Counted from the first letter of the stretch, positions 53,027 through 62,438 are shown. The stretch is DNA of 64,000 nucleotides from JAEUNJ01 sp052035955 (GCA_052035955.1 JBPOHD010000017.1:1-64000), one strand, 5' to 3'. Notes: a model not told the origin generated them from the letters alone. Program-made: numbers and translations.

Positions 53027-53965
53027 ATGGCCATGAAACTGCCCGATACCTCCCATGCCCCCATCCTCGTCGTCGGCGACGTGATGCTCGATCGCTACTG
53101 GTTCGGCGACGTCTCCCGGATATCCCCCGAGGCGCCGGTCCCCGTCGTCAAGGTGGACCGCTCCGAAGAGCGGCCCGGCGGCGCCGCCAACGTGGCTCGC
53201 AATTGCGTGGCCCTGGGTTCGCCGAGCACCCTGCTTTCGGTGGTCGGCGCCGACGAGGCCGGGGCGGCCCTGGCGCGCCTGCTGCGCGACGCCGGCGTGG
53301 ATTCCAGCCTGCACGAGGACGTCCAGATCTCGACCACCGTCAAGCTTCGGGTCGTGGCACGCCAGCAGCAATTGCTGCGCATCGATTTCGAGAACTCGCC
53401 CAACCACGAAGTCCTCAAGGCCAAGCTGGCCGACTACGCGGAGCGGCTGCCCGGCTGCCGGGTGGTGATCCTGTCCGATTACGGCAAAGGCGGCCTGGCC
53501 CACATCGGCGATATGATCCGCCTGGCTAGGGAGGCCGGCAAACCGGTCCTGGTGGACCCCAAGGGCGAGGACTACGAGCGCTATCGCGGCGCCACCCTGC
53601 TGACGCCCAACCGGGCCGAACTGCGCCAGGTCGTCGGCCGCTGGGGCGACGAGGCGACCCTGGCCGCCAAGGCCGAGCGCCTGCGCCGCGACCTCGGCCT
53701 CGAGGGGCTGCTGGTCACCCGTTCCGAGGAAGGCATGACCCTGTTCACCGCCGACGGGGCGCACCACGAACCGGCCGTGGCGCGGGAAGTCTATGACGTG
53801 TCCGGCGCCGGCGACACCGTGATCGGCACCCTGGCGGTTATGATGGCGGCGGGCCTGGACCTGCCGACGGCCATGGGCCTGGCCAACAAGGCGGCCGGCG
53901 TCGTCGTCGGCAAGTTGGGCACCGCCACCTGCAGCCGGGCCGAACTGGAGGCCGCCTGCGCATAA
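53027..53965 (+). CDS. rfaE1: D-glycero-beta-D-manno-heptose-7-phosphate kinase
   Basis: A PfkB-family sugar kinase of 312 residues, the kinase half of HldE only. 'VVGDVMLDRYWFGDVSRISPEAPVPVV', 'ERPGGAANVARN' and the C-terminal 'YDVSGAGDTVIGTLAVM' mark the substrate and ATP sites. The adenylyltransferase domain is missing, so it is separate from this gene, as in many betaproteobacteria. The ATG at 53027 gives the usual N-terminus. Confidence 0.93.
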   Translation: MAMKLPDTSHAPILVVGDVMLDRYWFGDVSRISPEAPVPVVKVDRSEERPGGAANVARNCVALGSPSTLLSVVGADEAGAALARLLRDAGVDSSLHEDVQISTTVKLRVVARQQQLLRIDFENSPNHEVLKAKLADYAERLPGCRVVILSDYGKGGLAHIGDMIRLAREAGKPVLVDPKGEDYERYRGATLLTPNRAELRQVVGRWGDEATLAAKAERLRRDLGLEGLLVTRSEEGMTLFTADGAHHEPAVAREVYDVSGAGDTVIGTLAVMMAAGLDLPTAMGLANKAAGVVVGKLGTATCSRAELEAACA

Positions 53966-54078
53966 AATGACCGGGTGTCGCCCGCCCCGGGCTGGGGGCG
54001 GGGACGTGCGGCGGCTTGCCGGCCCGGTTCCAACGACAGACCGGCCGTCCCCGGCCGGGACGGCAAAGCGGAGATTCC

Positions 54079-55071
54079 ATGTACACCATCGTCACGGGCG
54101 CCTGCGGCTTCATCGGCGCCAACCTGGTCAAGGCCCTCAACGACAAGGGCATCACCGACATCATCGCGGTGGACAACCTGAAGCGGGCGGACAAGTTCCG
54201 CAACCTCGTGGATTGCGAGGTCGCCGACTACCTGGACAAGGAGAGCTTCATGGCCCTGGTGGCCGACGGCTACTTCGACGACGGCGTCGAGGCGGTCTTC
54301 CACCAGGGAGCGTGCTCCGACACCATGGAGACCGACGGCCGCTACATGATGGAGAACAACTACCGCTATTCCCTGGACCTGATGGACTGGTGCCAGGACC
54401 AGCGGGTGCCCTTCCTCTATGCCTCGTCGGCCTCGGTCTACGGCGGTGGCGGCGTGTTCCGCGAGGAGCGCGAGTTCGAGTCGCCCCTGAACGTCTATGG
54501 ATACTCGAAGTTCCTCTTCGACCAGATCGTCCGCCGGCGGCTCACCGACGCCGGCGCCCAGATCACCGGCTTCCGCTATTTCAACGTCTATGGACCCCGG
54601 GAGCAGCACAAGGCGCGCATGGCCTCCGTCGCCTTCCATTTCTTCAACCAGTACCGGGCCGAGGGCAAGGTGCGCCTGTTCCAGGGCACGGCCGGTTATG
54701 CCAACGGCGAGCAGCGCCGCGACTTCGTCTTCATCGACGACGTGGTGAAGGTGAACCTGCATTTCCTGGAGAGCGGCGTCTCCGGCATCTACAACCTGGG
54801 CACCGGCCGCGCCCAGAGCTTCAACGACGTGGCAGTGGCCACCGTCAATGCCTGCCGGTCCGCCGAGGGAATGGCGACCCGTACCCTGGCCGAACTTCAG
54901 GCCGAGGGCATCATCGAGTACGTCGCCTTCCCCGAGGCCCTCAAGGGCAAGTACCAGAGCTATACCGAGGCCGACCTGACGCAACTGCGGGCCGCCGGCT
55001 ACGAGGCGCCCTTCGCGACGGTCGAGCAGGGCGTGGCCGCCTACGTGGCGCACATGCAGAAGGCATCCTGA
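54079..55071 (+). CDS. hldD: ADP-L-glycero-D-manno-heptose 6-epimerase
   Basis: A short-chain dehydrogenase-type epimerase of 330 residues, last step of ADP-heptose synthesis for the lipopolysaccharide core. 'IVTGACGFIGANLVKALND' binds NADP; 'YASSASVYGGGG' and the Tyr-x3-Lys pair 'YGYSKFLFD' form the active site; 'GPREQHKARMAS' is family typical. A GGAG site precedes the ATG at 54079. Confidence 0.97.
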   Translation: MYTIVTGACGFIGANLVKALNDKGITDIIAVDNLKRADKFRNLVDCEVADYLDKESFMALVADGYFDDGVEAVFHQGACSDTMETDGRYMMENNYRYSLDLMDWCQDQRVPFLYASSASVYGGGGVFREEREFESPLNVYGYSKFLFDQIVRRRLTDAGAQITGFRYFNVYGPREQHKARMASVAFHFFNQYRAEGKVRLFQGTAGYANGEQRRDFVFIDDVVKVNLHFLESGVSGIYNLGTGRAQSFNDVAVATVNACRSAEGMATRTLAELQAEGIIEYVAFPEALKGKYQSYTEADLTQLRAAGYEAPFATVEQGVAAYVAHMQKAS

Positions 55072-55085
55072 GGCGGAGCGCGGAC

Positions 55086-55985
55086 ATGGACAAGGCCCTC
55101 GAGGACTTCGTCGGCAACACTCCCCTGGTGAGGCTGAAGCGCCTGCCGGGGCCCGACAACGAGCGAAGGAACAACGTCATCCTGGCCAAGCTGGAGGGCA
55201 ACAACCCGGCCGGCTCGGTGAAGGACAGGCCGGCCCTGTCCATGATCGCCCGGGCCGAGGCCCGGGGCACCATCAGGCCCGGCGACACCCTGATCGAGGC
55301 GACCTCCGGAAATACCGGCATTGCCCTGGCCATGGCTGCCGCCATGGGCGGCTACCGCATGGTCCTGATCATGCCCGAGAACCAGAGCATCGAGCGCGTC
55401 CAGACCATGAAGGCCTACGGCGCCGAGATGATCCTGACGCCGCGGGCGGGAGGCATGGAAGCGGCCCGGGACCTGGCCGAGAAGATGGTCGCCGAAGGAC
55501 GCGGCATCATGCTCGACCAGTTCGCCAACCCCGACAATCCGCTGGCCCACTACGAGGGCACCGGGCCGGAAATCTGGCGCGATACCGGCGGCCGGATCAC
55601 CCACTTCGTCTCCAGCATGGGGACCACGGGCACCATCATGGGCTGCTCCCGCTTCCTGAAGGAGCGGAATCCCGCCATCGCCATCGTCGGCTGCCAGCCC
55701 GCCGACGGTTCCCAGATTCCCGGCATCCGCAAGTGGCCCGAGGCCTACCTGCCGAAGATCTTCGACCGCAGCCGCGTCGACCGGGTCGAGTCCGTGAGTC
55801 AGGCCGAGGCCGAGGAAATGACCCGGCGGCTGGCCCGGGAGGAGGGCATCTTCGCCGGCGTCTCGTCGGGAGGTGCCCTGCACGTGGCCCTGCGGGTCGC
55901 CCGGGAACTGGAGAATGCGGTCGTCGTGACCATTGTCTGCGATCGTGGCGACCGTTACCTCACGACGGGCGTTTTCCCCGCCTGA
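55086..55985 (+). CDS. cysM: Cysteine synthase B
   Basis: PLP enzyme of 299 residues that forms cysteine from O-acetylserine and sulfide or thiosulfate. The start 'EDFVGNTPLVRLKRLPG', the PLP lysine in 'NNPAGSVKDRPALSMI', and 'EATSGNTGIALAMAAA' are present. The CysM-type 'RKWPEAYLPKIFD' supports B over A. ATG at 55086, 14 bases after hldD. Confidence 0.95.
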   Translation: MDKALEDFVGNTPLVRLKRLPGPDNERRNNVILAKLEGNNPAGSVKDRPALSMIARAEARGTIRPGDTLIEATSGNTGIALAMAAAMGGYRMVLIMPENQSIERVQTMKAYGAEMILTPRAGGMEAARDLAEKMVAEGRGIMLDQFANPDNPLAHYEGTGPEIWRDTGGRITHFVSSMGTTGTIMGCSRFLKERNPAIAIVGCQPADGSQIPGIRKWPEAYLPKIFDRSRVDRVESVSQAEAEEMTRRLAREEGIFAGVSSGGALHVALRVARELENAVVVTIVCDRGDRYLTTGVFPA

Positions 55986-56022
55986 GCGTCGTTGCGGTCG
56001 CGGCGCGGCACCCCCGGCCGCG

Positions 56023-57954
56023 TTGGCCGGAGGGTGCCGACTCGCCGGCCTGGCCGCCGCCCTCCTGTTCTTCCTCGACCCCTGTCCGGCGGTCGCCGCC
56101 GGGCTGGTCATGAGCCTCGAGAACATCCGCCATCCGGCCGTCGAGGCCGACGGCGTCGCCGTCACGATCGACGACCTGGGCAGCGGCGAAGCCGACCTCC
56201 GATTTGCCCGCCTGCGCATCGCCGGCGTCGAATACAGCGACCTCGCGGTGCATTGCCAGGGCTTCGCCATCGACGGCGACGGCATCCGCTGCCCGCGCGG
56301 CAGCATCCGCCGCGGCGGTCCCCGCGGTGCCGACCGTCCGGCCCTGCCTTTCTCCTTTTCCTACCGGCCTCGGGATGGCCGCCTCGAACTGGAGGTCGCC
56401 GGTGCCGACGCCCTTGCCTGGTCGCCCCTGGTGAAGCGCATGCGCGGCTGGAAACCGGAAGGCCTCGCCGAGTTCCGCCTGGTCGCCGACCGGCGCCAGG
56501 CGGGCCTGAGCCTGTCGCTGCGGGGCCTGCGATTCGCCGGCCCCGAGGGTGACATCGCCGGCGACGGGATCGATCTGCACGTGTCCGCCCGGGCCGAACG
56601 GAGGGAGGCCGGTTGGACCTGGTCCGCCGCCGCCGACTGGTCGGCCGGCGTCCTGCACTGGGCACCCTGGACCCGACGGGGCGGCGTCCGGATCACGGCG
56701 GAAGGCGAACTCGACGACCGGGAATTGCGGGTCGATCTCGCCCGCCTGGATCTCGAGGGCCTCGGCGGCGTGACGGCCAGCCTGGGTTGGGACCGGGAGC
56801 GGGGCGCGCCGAATCGATGGGGTTTCGTCACCGAATCCCTGGATCTGGAGACCGCCATGCGGGAGTGGGGGCAACCCTGGCTCGACCAGTTCGGTGCGCC
56901 CCGGTTCCGCGCCGACGGCAGCATGCGCTTCGCCGCCGAGTGGTCGGCCGGCCAGATGCGCAGCCTCTACGCCGGGCTGGAGGACGCCAGGCTGGCCGAC
57001 GAATCCGGGCACCTGGTACTGGAGGGCATCAATGCCAGGATTCCCTGGGATCCGGCAACGCCGTCGGAGGCCGAATTCGGCATCGCCGGCGGTCGCCTGG
57101 GCGAGCTTCCGGTCGGCGGCTTCCGAATCGCCGCGACCCTGCGCGGCCATGCCATGGCCATCGGCCGCCTGGACATGCCGCTGCTGGACGGCAGGCTGAG
57201 GATCGACGACCTGGTGGCTACCGTCGACCCCGATACCGGCAGATGGCGCGGACACTTCGCCGGCGGCGTCGAGGGTGTTTCCATGGCCAAGCTGTCCTCC
57301 GCCCTGAAGCTTCCCGCCATGGGCGGAAGCCTGAGCGCCCGCATCCCCGGCGCCACCTATGCCGACCGCCTCCTCGCGCTGGAAGGGACCCTGGACATGG
57401 AGGTCTTCGACGGCCGCCTGCGGGCGAGCGACCTGCGCGTCGTCGATCCCCTCCGTCCCGGGCAGCGCTTCGTCGCCGACGTCGAGGCCCGGGGCCTGGA
57501 CCTGGGCCTGCTGACCCGCACGTTTTCCTTCGGCAGCATCGAGGGGCGCTTCGATGCCGACATCCGCGGCCTGGAACTGCAGGGTTGGTCGCCCAGGCGT
57601 TTCGACGCCAGTTTCCGCAGCAGCCCGGGCGACTATCCGCGCAGCATCAGTCGAGGCGCCCTGCGCGACATCTCCGCCCTCGGCGGGGCGGCCGGCGCCG
57701 ACGCGGTGCAGGCCAGCCCGGCCGGCCTGGCGAGCAGCTTCTCCTACCGGCGCATCGGCATCGGCTGCGTCCTGGCGGGCGGTGTCTGCCGATTGCAGGG
57801 CCTGGCCGACGAAGGCGAGGGACAGTTGCTGGTCGAGGGTGCCGGAATCCCCTCCGTCAGGGTCATCGGCTACAATCGCGCGATCGATTGGAACCTGCTG
57901 GTGTCCCGCATCCAGGCGGTGATCGCAGGTCGGGTCAAGGCCGAGATCGAATGA
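56023..57954 (+). CDS. ydbH: YdbH-like AsmA-type intermembrane protein
   Basis: About 643 residues, very rich in beta-strand patterns, with a signal-like N-terminus (about 1-26, 'LAGLAAALLFF...AVAA'). The C-terminal part has the dicarboxylate/YdbH-type features 'SFSSIEGRFDADIRGLELQGW' region, 'GALRDISALGG' and 'FSYRRIGIGCVLAGGVCRL'. In E. coli YdbH is an AsmA-like bridge that moves phospholipid across the periplasm, working with YnbE and YdbL, and both follow here. The start is uncertain: a TTG at 56023 gives a signal sequence; the first ATG (56110) would lose it. Confidence 0.8.
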   Translation: MAGGCRLAGLAAALLFFLDPCPAVAAGLVMSLENIRHPAVEADGVAVTIDDLGSGEADLRFARLRIAGVEYSDLAVHCQGFAIDGDGIRCPRGSIRRGGPRGADRPALPFSFSYRPRDGRLELEVAGADALAWSPLVKRMRGWKPEGLAEFRLVADRRQAGLSLSLRGLRFAGPEGDIAGDGIDLHVSARAERREAGWTWSAAADWSAGVLHWAPWTRRGGVRITAEGELDDRELRVDLARLDLEGLGGVTASLGWDRERGAPNRWGFVTESLDLETAMREWGQPWLDQFGAPRFRADGSMRFAAEWSAGQMRSLYAGLEDARLADESGHLVLEGINARIPWDPATPSEAEFGIAGGRLGELPVGGFRIAATLRGHAMAIGRLDMPLLDGRLRIDDLVATVDPDTGRWRGHFAGGVEGVSMAKLSSALKLPAMGGSLSARIPGATYADRLLALEGTLDMEVFDGRLRASDLRVVDPLRPGQRFVADVEARGLDLGLLTRTFSFGSIEGRFDADIRGLELQGWSPRRFDASFRSSPGDYPRSISRGALRDISALGGAAGADAVQASPAGLASSFSYRRIGIGCVLAGGVCRLQGLADEGEGQLLVEGAGIPSVRVIGYNRAIDWNLLVSRIQAVIAGRVKAEIE

Positions 57955-58184
57955 GGGATATCCCGATGTATTGGATTCGCCGTCGGCTTCGACGGCCCGC
58001 CCTGGGCGCCATGGCCTTCCTGGCCGTATCGGCGGGCGGCTGCATCACGATCAACATCTATTTCCCGGCCTCGGCGGTGGAGAAGGCCGCCGACCGGATC
58101 ATCGACCAGGTGTGGCAATCGCGTGCGCCCGAACGGCCGCCGGCCTTCGGCGGGCAGGCGCCCGCGTCGGAGGCGGCGCGATGA
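57951..58184 (+). CDS. ynbE: YnbE-like small lipoprotein
   Basis: A 77-residue protein with a lipobox in 'AVSAGGCITINIYFPASAVEKAADRI'. The segment after the cysteine (beta strand, then helix) matches the YnbE family, whose strands are thought to extend the YdbH groove to the outer membrane. It overlaps ydbH by ATGA; a second ATG at 57966 with GAGGG eight bases before it is an alternative start (72 residues). Confidence 0.85.
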   Translation: MRDIPMYWIRRRLRRPALGAMAFLAVSAGGCITINIYFPASAVEKAADRIIDQVWQSRAPERPPAFGGQAPASEAAR

Positions 58185-58594
58185 GGCACTGGCGTGCCGC
58201 CGCCGTTTCCATGGCCCTCTGGGGGGGCGTCGTCGCGGCGGAGGAAATCGACCTGGCCTCGCCGGCCATTGCCCGGTTGACCGCCGCCATGTCCGAGCGG
58301 CACGCCCGGTTGAGGCCCTTGTACGAAAGCGGCGCGGTGGCCCTGGCCCGCAACGGCGGCGTCGTCCTCCGGGATGCCAGCGTCCTGGGTCCCGGCCAGC
58401 GCCAGGCGGCCGGCGCCCTGGTGGCGGAGGAAAACGCCGATCGCGTCGCCCTCTACCGGGAACTTGCCCGGGCCAGCGGCAATCCGGGCTGGGAACCGGA
58501 CATCCGCGCCACCTTCGGGCAACGCTGGATAGACCGTGCACCTTCCCGCTGGTGGGTGCAGGGCGCCACCGGCGCCTGGCAGCAGAAGCCCTGA
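58181..58594 (+). CDS. ydbL: YdbL-family periplasmic protein (DUF1318)
   Basis: A 137-residue exported protein. It has a signal peptide (about 1-20, ending in VVAA), then a helical 'IARLTAAMSERHARLRPLYESGAV' and 'LVAEENADRVALYRELARASGNP', the family hallmark, and a tryptophan-containing tail. YdbL is proposed to control YnbE assembly. It overlaps ynbE (ATGA) and follows a GGAGG site. Confidence 0.88.
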   Translation: MRHWRAAAVSMALWGGVVAAEEIDLASPAIARLTAAMSERHARLRPLYESGAVALARNGGVVLRDASVLGPGQRQAAGALVAEENADRVALYRELARASGNPGWEPDIRATFGQRWIDRAPSRWWVQGATGAWQQKP

Positions 58595-58608
58595 ACCCGG
58601 ACCGACCC

Positions 58609-59394
58609 GTGACGCCCATCCTCGTCTTCGACATCGAGACCATTCCGGACGTGGCCGGAATCCGCGCCCTGCACGGGCTCCCGGCCGCCCTTTCCGACAC
58701 GGAGGCGGCCGAGTTCGCCTTCCAGAAGCAGCGGGCGCGCAACGGCAGCGACTTCCTGCCCCATCACCTGCAGCGCGTGGCGGTGATCTCCTGCTTCCTG
58801 CGCAACGGGGACGGCATGAACGTCTGGTCCCTGGCGGAGCCGAAACTCGCCGAAGGGGAGATCATCCAGCGTTTCTTCACGGGCATAGAGAAGTACACGC
58901 CCCAGCTCGTGTCCTGGAACGGCGGCGGCTTCGACCTTCCCGTGCTCCACTACCGGGGCCTGATCCACGGCGTCGCGGCGCAGCGCTACTGGGACATGGG
59001 GGAGGGCGACTACCGGGATAGCCGCGACTTCAAGTGGAACAACTACATCAGCCGTTACCACGCGCGCCATCTGGACCTGATGGACCTGCTGGCCCTTTAC
59101 CAGCCACGGGCCAATGCTCCCCTGGACGAATTGGCCAGGCTCATGGGCCTGCCCGGCAAGCTGGGCATGGATGGCGGTGCCGTGTGGTCGGCCTGGAACG
59201 AGGGCCGCATCGACGAGATCCGCGATTATTGCGAGACCGACGTCGTCAATACCTACCTGGTATTCCTGCGCTTCCAGCAGATGCGGGGCATCCTGACGCC
59301 CGCCGAGCACGATCGGGAGGTGGCGCTGCTGAAGCAGCACCTCGGTGCCCTGGCCCAGGAGCACTGGCGGAAGTTCCTTGCCGCATGGGAATGA
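58609..59394 (+). CDS. 3'-5' exonuclease of the PolB-like type
   Basis: A 261-residue DEDDy-type nuclease. Exo I 'VFDIETIPD' gives the first Asp and Glu, Exo II 'LVSWNGGGFDLPVLHYR' the second Asp, and Exo III 'YCETDVVNTYLVF' the Tyr and last Asp (Y-x3-D). There is no polymerase domain. Related proteins are annotated as predicted 3'-5' exonucleases related to the PolB exonuclease domain; a repair or RNA role is unproven. The start is a GTG at 58609, which gives the normal N-terminus. Confidence 0.88.
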   Translation: MTPILVFDIETIPDVAGIRALHGLPAALSDTEAAEFAFQKQRARNGSDFLPHHLQRVAVISCFLRNGDGMNVWSLAEPKLAEGEIIQRFFTGIEKYTPQLVSWNGGGFDLPVLHYRGLIHGVAAQRYWDMGEGDYRDSRDFKWNNYISRYHARHLDLMDLLALYQPRANAPLDELARLMGLPGKLGMDGGAVWSAWNEGRIDEIRDYCETDVVNTYLVFLRFQQMRGILTPAEHDREVALLKQHLGALAQEHWRKFLAAWE

Positions 59395-59927
59395 TCATGG
59401 CATTCGATCGGGGTCGCCGCGGTCCGGCCTCCGTGTTCCGGCTCCTGATGGTCACCTCCGGCCTGGCGCTGGCCGCCGCTCCCGCTGCCGCCCAGGTCTT
59501 CCGCTGCCTGGAGAACGGACGCCCGGTGTTCCAGGACACGCCCTGTCCGGATCCCCGCGCCGCCCCGCCGGCAGCCCGCCCCGCCGACGAGAGCCGGTGG
59601 CCCTACGGATGCTATGAATTGCGGGCGACGGCAGGCACGGCCGAGAACCAGGCCTTCCGCATCCTGTCCTCCGGCGGCCGGCCGGTCATCGCCTTCAGGG
59701 AGAAGGGGACAAAGCCGGAACTGCTGGCCCTGCGGCCGGCCAGCGTTGCCGAGCTCGAACAGGCGGCCGGCGGCGGGCGCATGGAGTTCGAGGACGGCTA
59801 CGTCCTGAGCGAGTTCGCCGGCAAGGGAGAAAAGCCCATCGGCCTGTTCCGCCAGGGCCGGACGCTGTTCGGCTACTTCTTCGTCGCCAACGGTCCCGTA
59901 TCGCGCGTGGACTGCCGGGGCTGGTGA
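59391..59927 (+). CDS. Exported protein with DUF4124-like N-terminus
   Basis: A 178-residue protein with a signal peptide (about 15-35, ending AAAQ). The mature start 'VFRCLENGRPVFQDTPCP' resembles DUF4124 proteins, which show a YRC.D..G...Y.D.PC pattern. The rest has a beta-rich region without known motif and two further cysteines. Function is unknown. It overlaps the exonuclease gene by ATGA; in-frame ATGs also occur at 59385 and 59397. Confidence 0.75.
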   Translation: MIMAFDRGRRGPASVFRLLMVTSGLALAAAPAAAQVFRCLENGRPVFQDTPCPDPRAAPPAARPADESRWPYGCYELRATAGTAENQAFRILSSGGRPVIAFREKGTKPELLALRPASVAELEQAAGGGRMEFEDGYVLSEFAGKGEKPIGLFRQGRTLFGYFFVANGPVSRVDCRGW

Positions 59928-59930
59928 TCG

Positions 59931-61412
59931 ATGGTCGAGGAGGCTCCCGGCATCCGGTTCGTTCCCGATCCCGCCGGGCGGCGGAGTTCCCTGGCCGCCG
60001 GCCGGGCCATCCTTGCCGCGGCCCTGGAACCGGCCGATCCGGCGGGTGCCCGGGCCCTGCGCGAGGAGACCGCCTGGCGGACCGGGTATCCGCGGCATGT
60101 GCGCGCCCTGGTGGAGGCGGGTCTGGCCTCGCCGGAGCGGGCGATCGCGGTGGCCCGGAGCGGCCTCGCCGCCGCCGCGGAGTCCCTGGAATTCAGCCGA
60201 GGCGCCAGGGTGACCTCCCTGGCGGCGGCGATGGAGGCGCCGGCCCATCGGTTCCGCACCCTGCTGATCGAAGGCAAGGGCGACCCGGCGCCGGTCCCCT
60301 GGCGCCTTCCCTACCGTGGGCGGGAACTGGCCGGGCCGGAGCTTCTGGACCGGCTGGACGCCTGGGAGGCCGGCGGCATCGTCGAGCCGGGTCACGCGGC
60401 CGCCCTGCGCCGTGCCGCCCGCCATCCGGAGTGGTTCGACCTGTCGGACCAGCACGTGGCGATGCTGGGCGCCGCCGCCGAGGCCGGGCCCCTGGCCTGG
60501 CTGGCCCGCTGGCGCGCCAACATCGTTGCCGTCGAACCGCCGCGGGCGGGCACCTGGTCGCGCCTGGCGGCGACCGCCGCGGCGGGCAACGGCCGCCTCT
60601 TCGCCCCCCTGGCACCGGGCGCCGGCACCGACGTCGCGGCGGCCGGAGCCGACCTGCTGACCGACACGCCGGAGATCGCCGCCTGGATCGGCGAGTTCCG
60701 GGCGCCGCTGGCCGTCGCCGCCCTGGCCTACCTGGACGGGGAGAAGCACGTGCGCCTCGTGGCGGCGATGAACGCCATCGTCGACGCGGCGGGGCGCCAG
60801 GGCCGCGATGCCACCGCCGCCTTCCTCGCCACTTCCACGGATGCCTTCGCGGTCCCGTCCTCGGTCGCCGGTCCGGCACGGGCGGCCTATGCCGAACGGG
60901 GTGCCGCCCGCCGATTGGTCCAGGGACCGCTGCGGACGCTCACGGGTGGGCGGCTGTTCGCTCCCCATTACGGCCCGGGCCCGGGCGAGGGAGGCCATGG
61001 CATCGCCGATTGCCTGATCCTGCAGCAGGGTCCGAACTACGCCCTCGCCAAGCGCATGCAGCAGTGGCAGGCCACGGTCATGCGCGACGACGGCCGCCGG
61101 GTCTCCTTCAACGTCACCCCGTCCACCACCACCCGCTCGGTGGTCCACAACCGGGGCCTGGCCGCCGGATTCCGGGGTGCCGGCGCCTTCGGCATCGAGG
61201 TGTTCGCACCCGAGACCACGAATGCGATCACCGCCGCCCTGCTGGTCCACGACCTGCGCTGCCCCGAGTCTGTCGGCAATCCCGCCCGGCCCCTGGGCCA
61301 TCCCCTGGACCTGCTGACGGCCCAGGCCAATCATGGCGGCCTCTGGCGCCTTCCCTACCTGCCGCGCAGCGTCCTTCCCCTGGCGGCGGCCCTGGGCTTC
61401 CTCAAGCGATGA
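59931..61412 (+). CDS. Unknown 493-residue protein
   Basis: I do not recognise this family. The protein is Ala/Arg/Leu rich with no signal peptide. The C-terminal third has conserved-looking phrases ('GHGIADCLILQQGPNYALAKRMQQWQATVM', 'FNVTPSTTTRSVVHNRGLAAGFRGA' and 'FAPETTNAITAALLVHDL') that look like a nucleotide- or substrate-binding fold. The N-terminal two thirds are helical. It lies three bases after the DUF4124-like gene and 12 bases before the FkbM methyltransferase, so the three are probably one operon. Confidence 0.75.
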   Translation: MVEEAPGIRFVPDPAGRRSSLAAGRAILAAALEPADPAGARALREETAWRTGYPRHVRALVEAGLASPERAIAVARSGLAAAAESLEFSRGARVTSLAAAMEAPAHRFRTLLIEGKGDPAPVPWRLPYRGRELAGPELLDRLDAWEAGGIVEPGHAAALRRAARHPEWFDLSDQHVAMLGAAAEAGPLAWLARWRANIVAVEPPRAGTWSRLAATAAAGNGRLFAPLAPGAGTDVAAAGADLLTDTPEIAAWIGEFRAPLAVAALAYLDGEKHVRLVAAMNAIVDAAGRQGRDATAAFLATSTDAFAVPSSVAGPARAAYAERGAARRLVQGPLRTLTGGRLFAPHYGPGPGEGGHGIADCLILQQGPNYALAKRMQQWQATVMRDDGRRVSFNVTPSTTTRSVVHNRGLAAGFRGAGAFGIEVFAPETTNAITAALLVHDLRCPESVGNPARPLGHPLDLLTAQANHGGLWRLPYLPRSVLPLAAALGFLKR

Positions 61413-61424
61413 GGAGGGCCGGGC

Positions 61425-62315
61425 TTGGATGAGGGAAGGTGGGCGCCGCCGCCCGCCGGGGCCGCCATCGCGCTGCCCCGCGAGCAGGGGGTGATGAGCT
61501 TCCGCCACTGCCGCCATGGCCTGATGGCTTTCCTGTCCGCCGACGACACCATCGGACGGGCGCTGGACATCTACGGCGAATTCGCCGAAAGCGAGAACCG
61601 GTTGATGGCCTCGCTGCTGCGCTCGGGTGACCGCGTCGTCGACGTGGGCTGCAACGTGGGCACCGTCAGCCTCGCCCTCGCCGCGCGCGTCGGGCCGGAC
61701 GGCGAGGTCCTGGCCTTCGACCCGCAGCGACTCGTCTTCCAGGCCTTCTGCGCCGCCGTCGCCCTGAACGGACTGACCCAGGTGCGGGCCTGGCACGCGG
61801 CGGTCGGCGCCAGGCCGGGCCGCGTTCGCATGCCCCTCGTCGATCCGCGGAAACCGTTCAATTTCGGCGCCGCCCGGGTGGCCGGCGACGGCGCCGCAGG
61901 GCCGGGGGAGGACGTTCCGCTGATGACCCTGGATTCCCTCGACCTGCCGTCCTGCCACCTGCTCAAGATCGATGTCGAGGGCATGGACTTCGACGTCCTC
62001 CTGGGCGGCGAGGACCTTGTCCGGCGCTGCCGTCCCGCCATCTACATGGAGGCGAAGCAGGGGCCCCGTACCCGGGACGCCATCGCCTGGCTGCTGGAAC
62101 GGGATTACCTGTGCCACTGGCATTTCGCCGCCTTCTACTCGGCCGACAACTTCAACGGGGTCAGGGAAAACGTCTTCGGCCACCGGGGCGACATCAACCT
62201 GCTGGCGCTGCCGGCGGAGAAGCCGGCGCGGGCCCGCCTGCCGGCCGTCGCGGGGCCGGAGGCCGACTGGCGGCGCGACTACGAAGCGTTCCTGAGGCCG
62301 GGCGATGCCGGCTGA
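61425..62315 (+). CDS. FkbM family methyltransferase
   Basis: A 296-residue SAM-dependent methyltransferase. The SAM motif is 'DRVVDVGCNVGTVSLALAARVG', then 'VLAFDPQRLVFQAF'. The FkbM signature 'LKIDVEGMDFDVLLGGEDLV' and the following 'PAIYMEAK' are clear. Members methylate sugars or secondary metabolites, and some sit in surface-glycan loci; the substrate here is not visible. The best start is a TTG at 61425 with GGAGG seven bases upstream; an in-frame ATG at 61494 is the alternative. Confidence 0.85.
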   Translation: MDEGRWAPPPAGAAIALPREQGVMSFRHCRHGLMAFLSADDTIGRALDIYGEFAESENRLMASLLRSGDRVVDVGCNVGTVSLALAARVGPDGEVLAFDPQRLVFQAFCAAVALNGLTQVRAWHAAVGARPGRVRMPLVDPRKPFNFGAARVAGDGAAGPGEDVPLMTLDSLDLPSCHLLKIDVEGMDFDVLLGGEDLVRRCRPAIYMEAKQGPRTRDAIAWLLERDYLCHWHFAAFYSADNFNGVRENVFGHRGDINLLALPAEKPARARLPAVAGPEADWRRDYEAFLRPGDAG

Positions 62316-62324
62316 GCGGGGGGC

Positions 62325-62346
62325 ATAGTCCGATCGGGCTATTGCC
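62325..62346. promoter_or_regulatory. Palindromic upstream motif of PEP-CTERM genes, copy 2
   Basis: ATAGTCC-N4-GGGCTAT (one mismatch from a perfect inverted repeat) followed by TGCC lies 97 bases before the second PEP-CTERM gene. It matches the site upstream of the first PEP-CTERM gene in the same orientation, including the GA of the spacer and the trailing TGCC. Confidence 0.6.
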
Positions 62347-62438
62347 GACGGGGTATGCCTCGTGATTTGATGCGGAATGCGATTCCGAACCGCCGGGCCG
62401 CATGCCCGGCTCCCCTAGACCCGATCCGCGAGGTTTCC

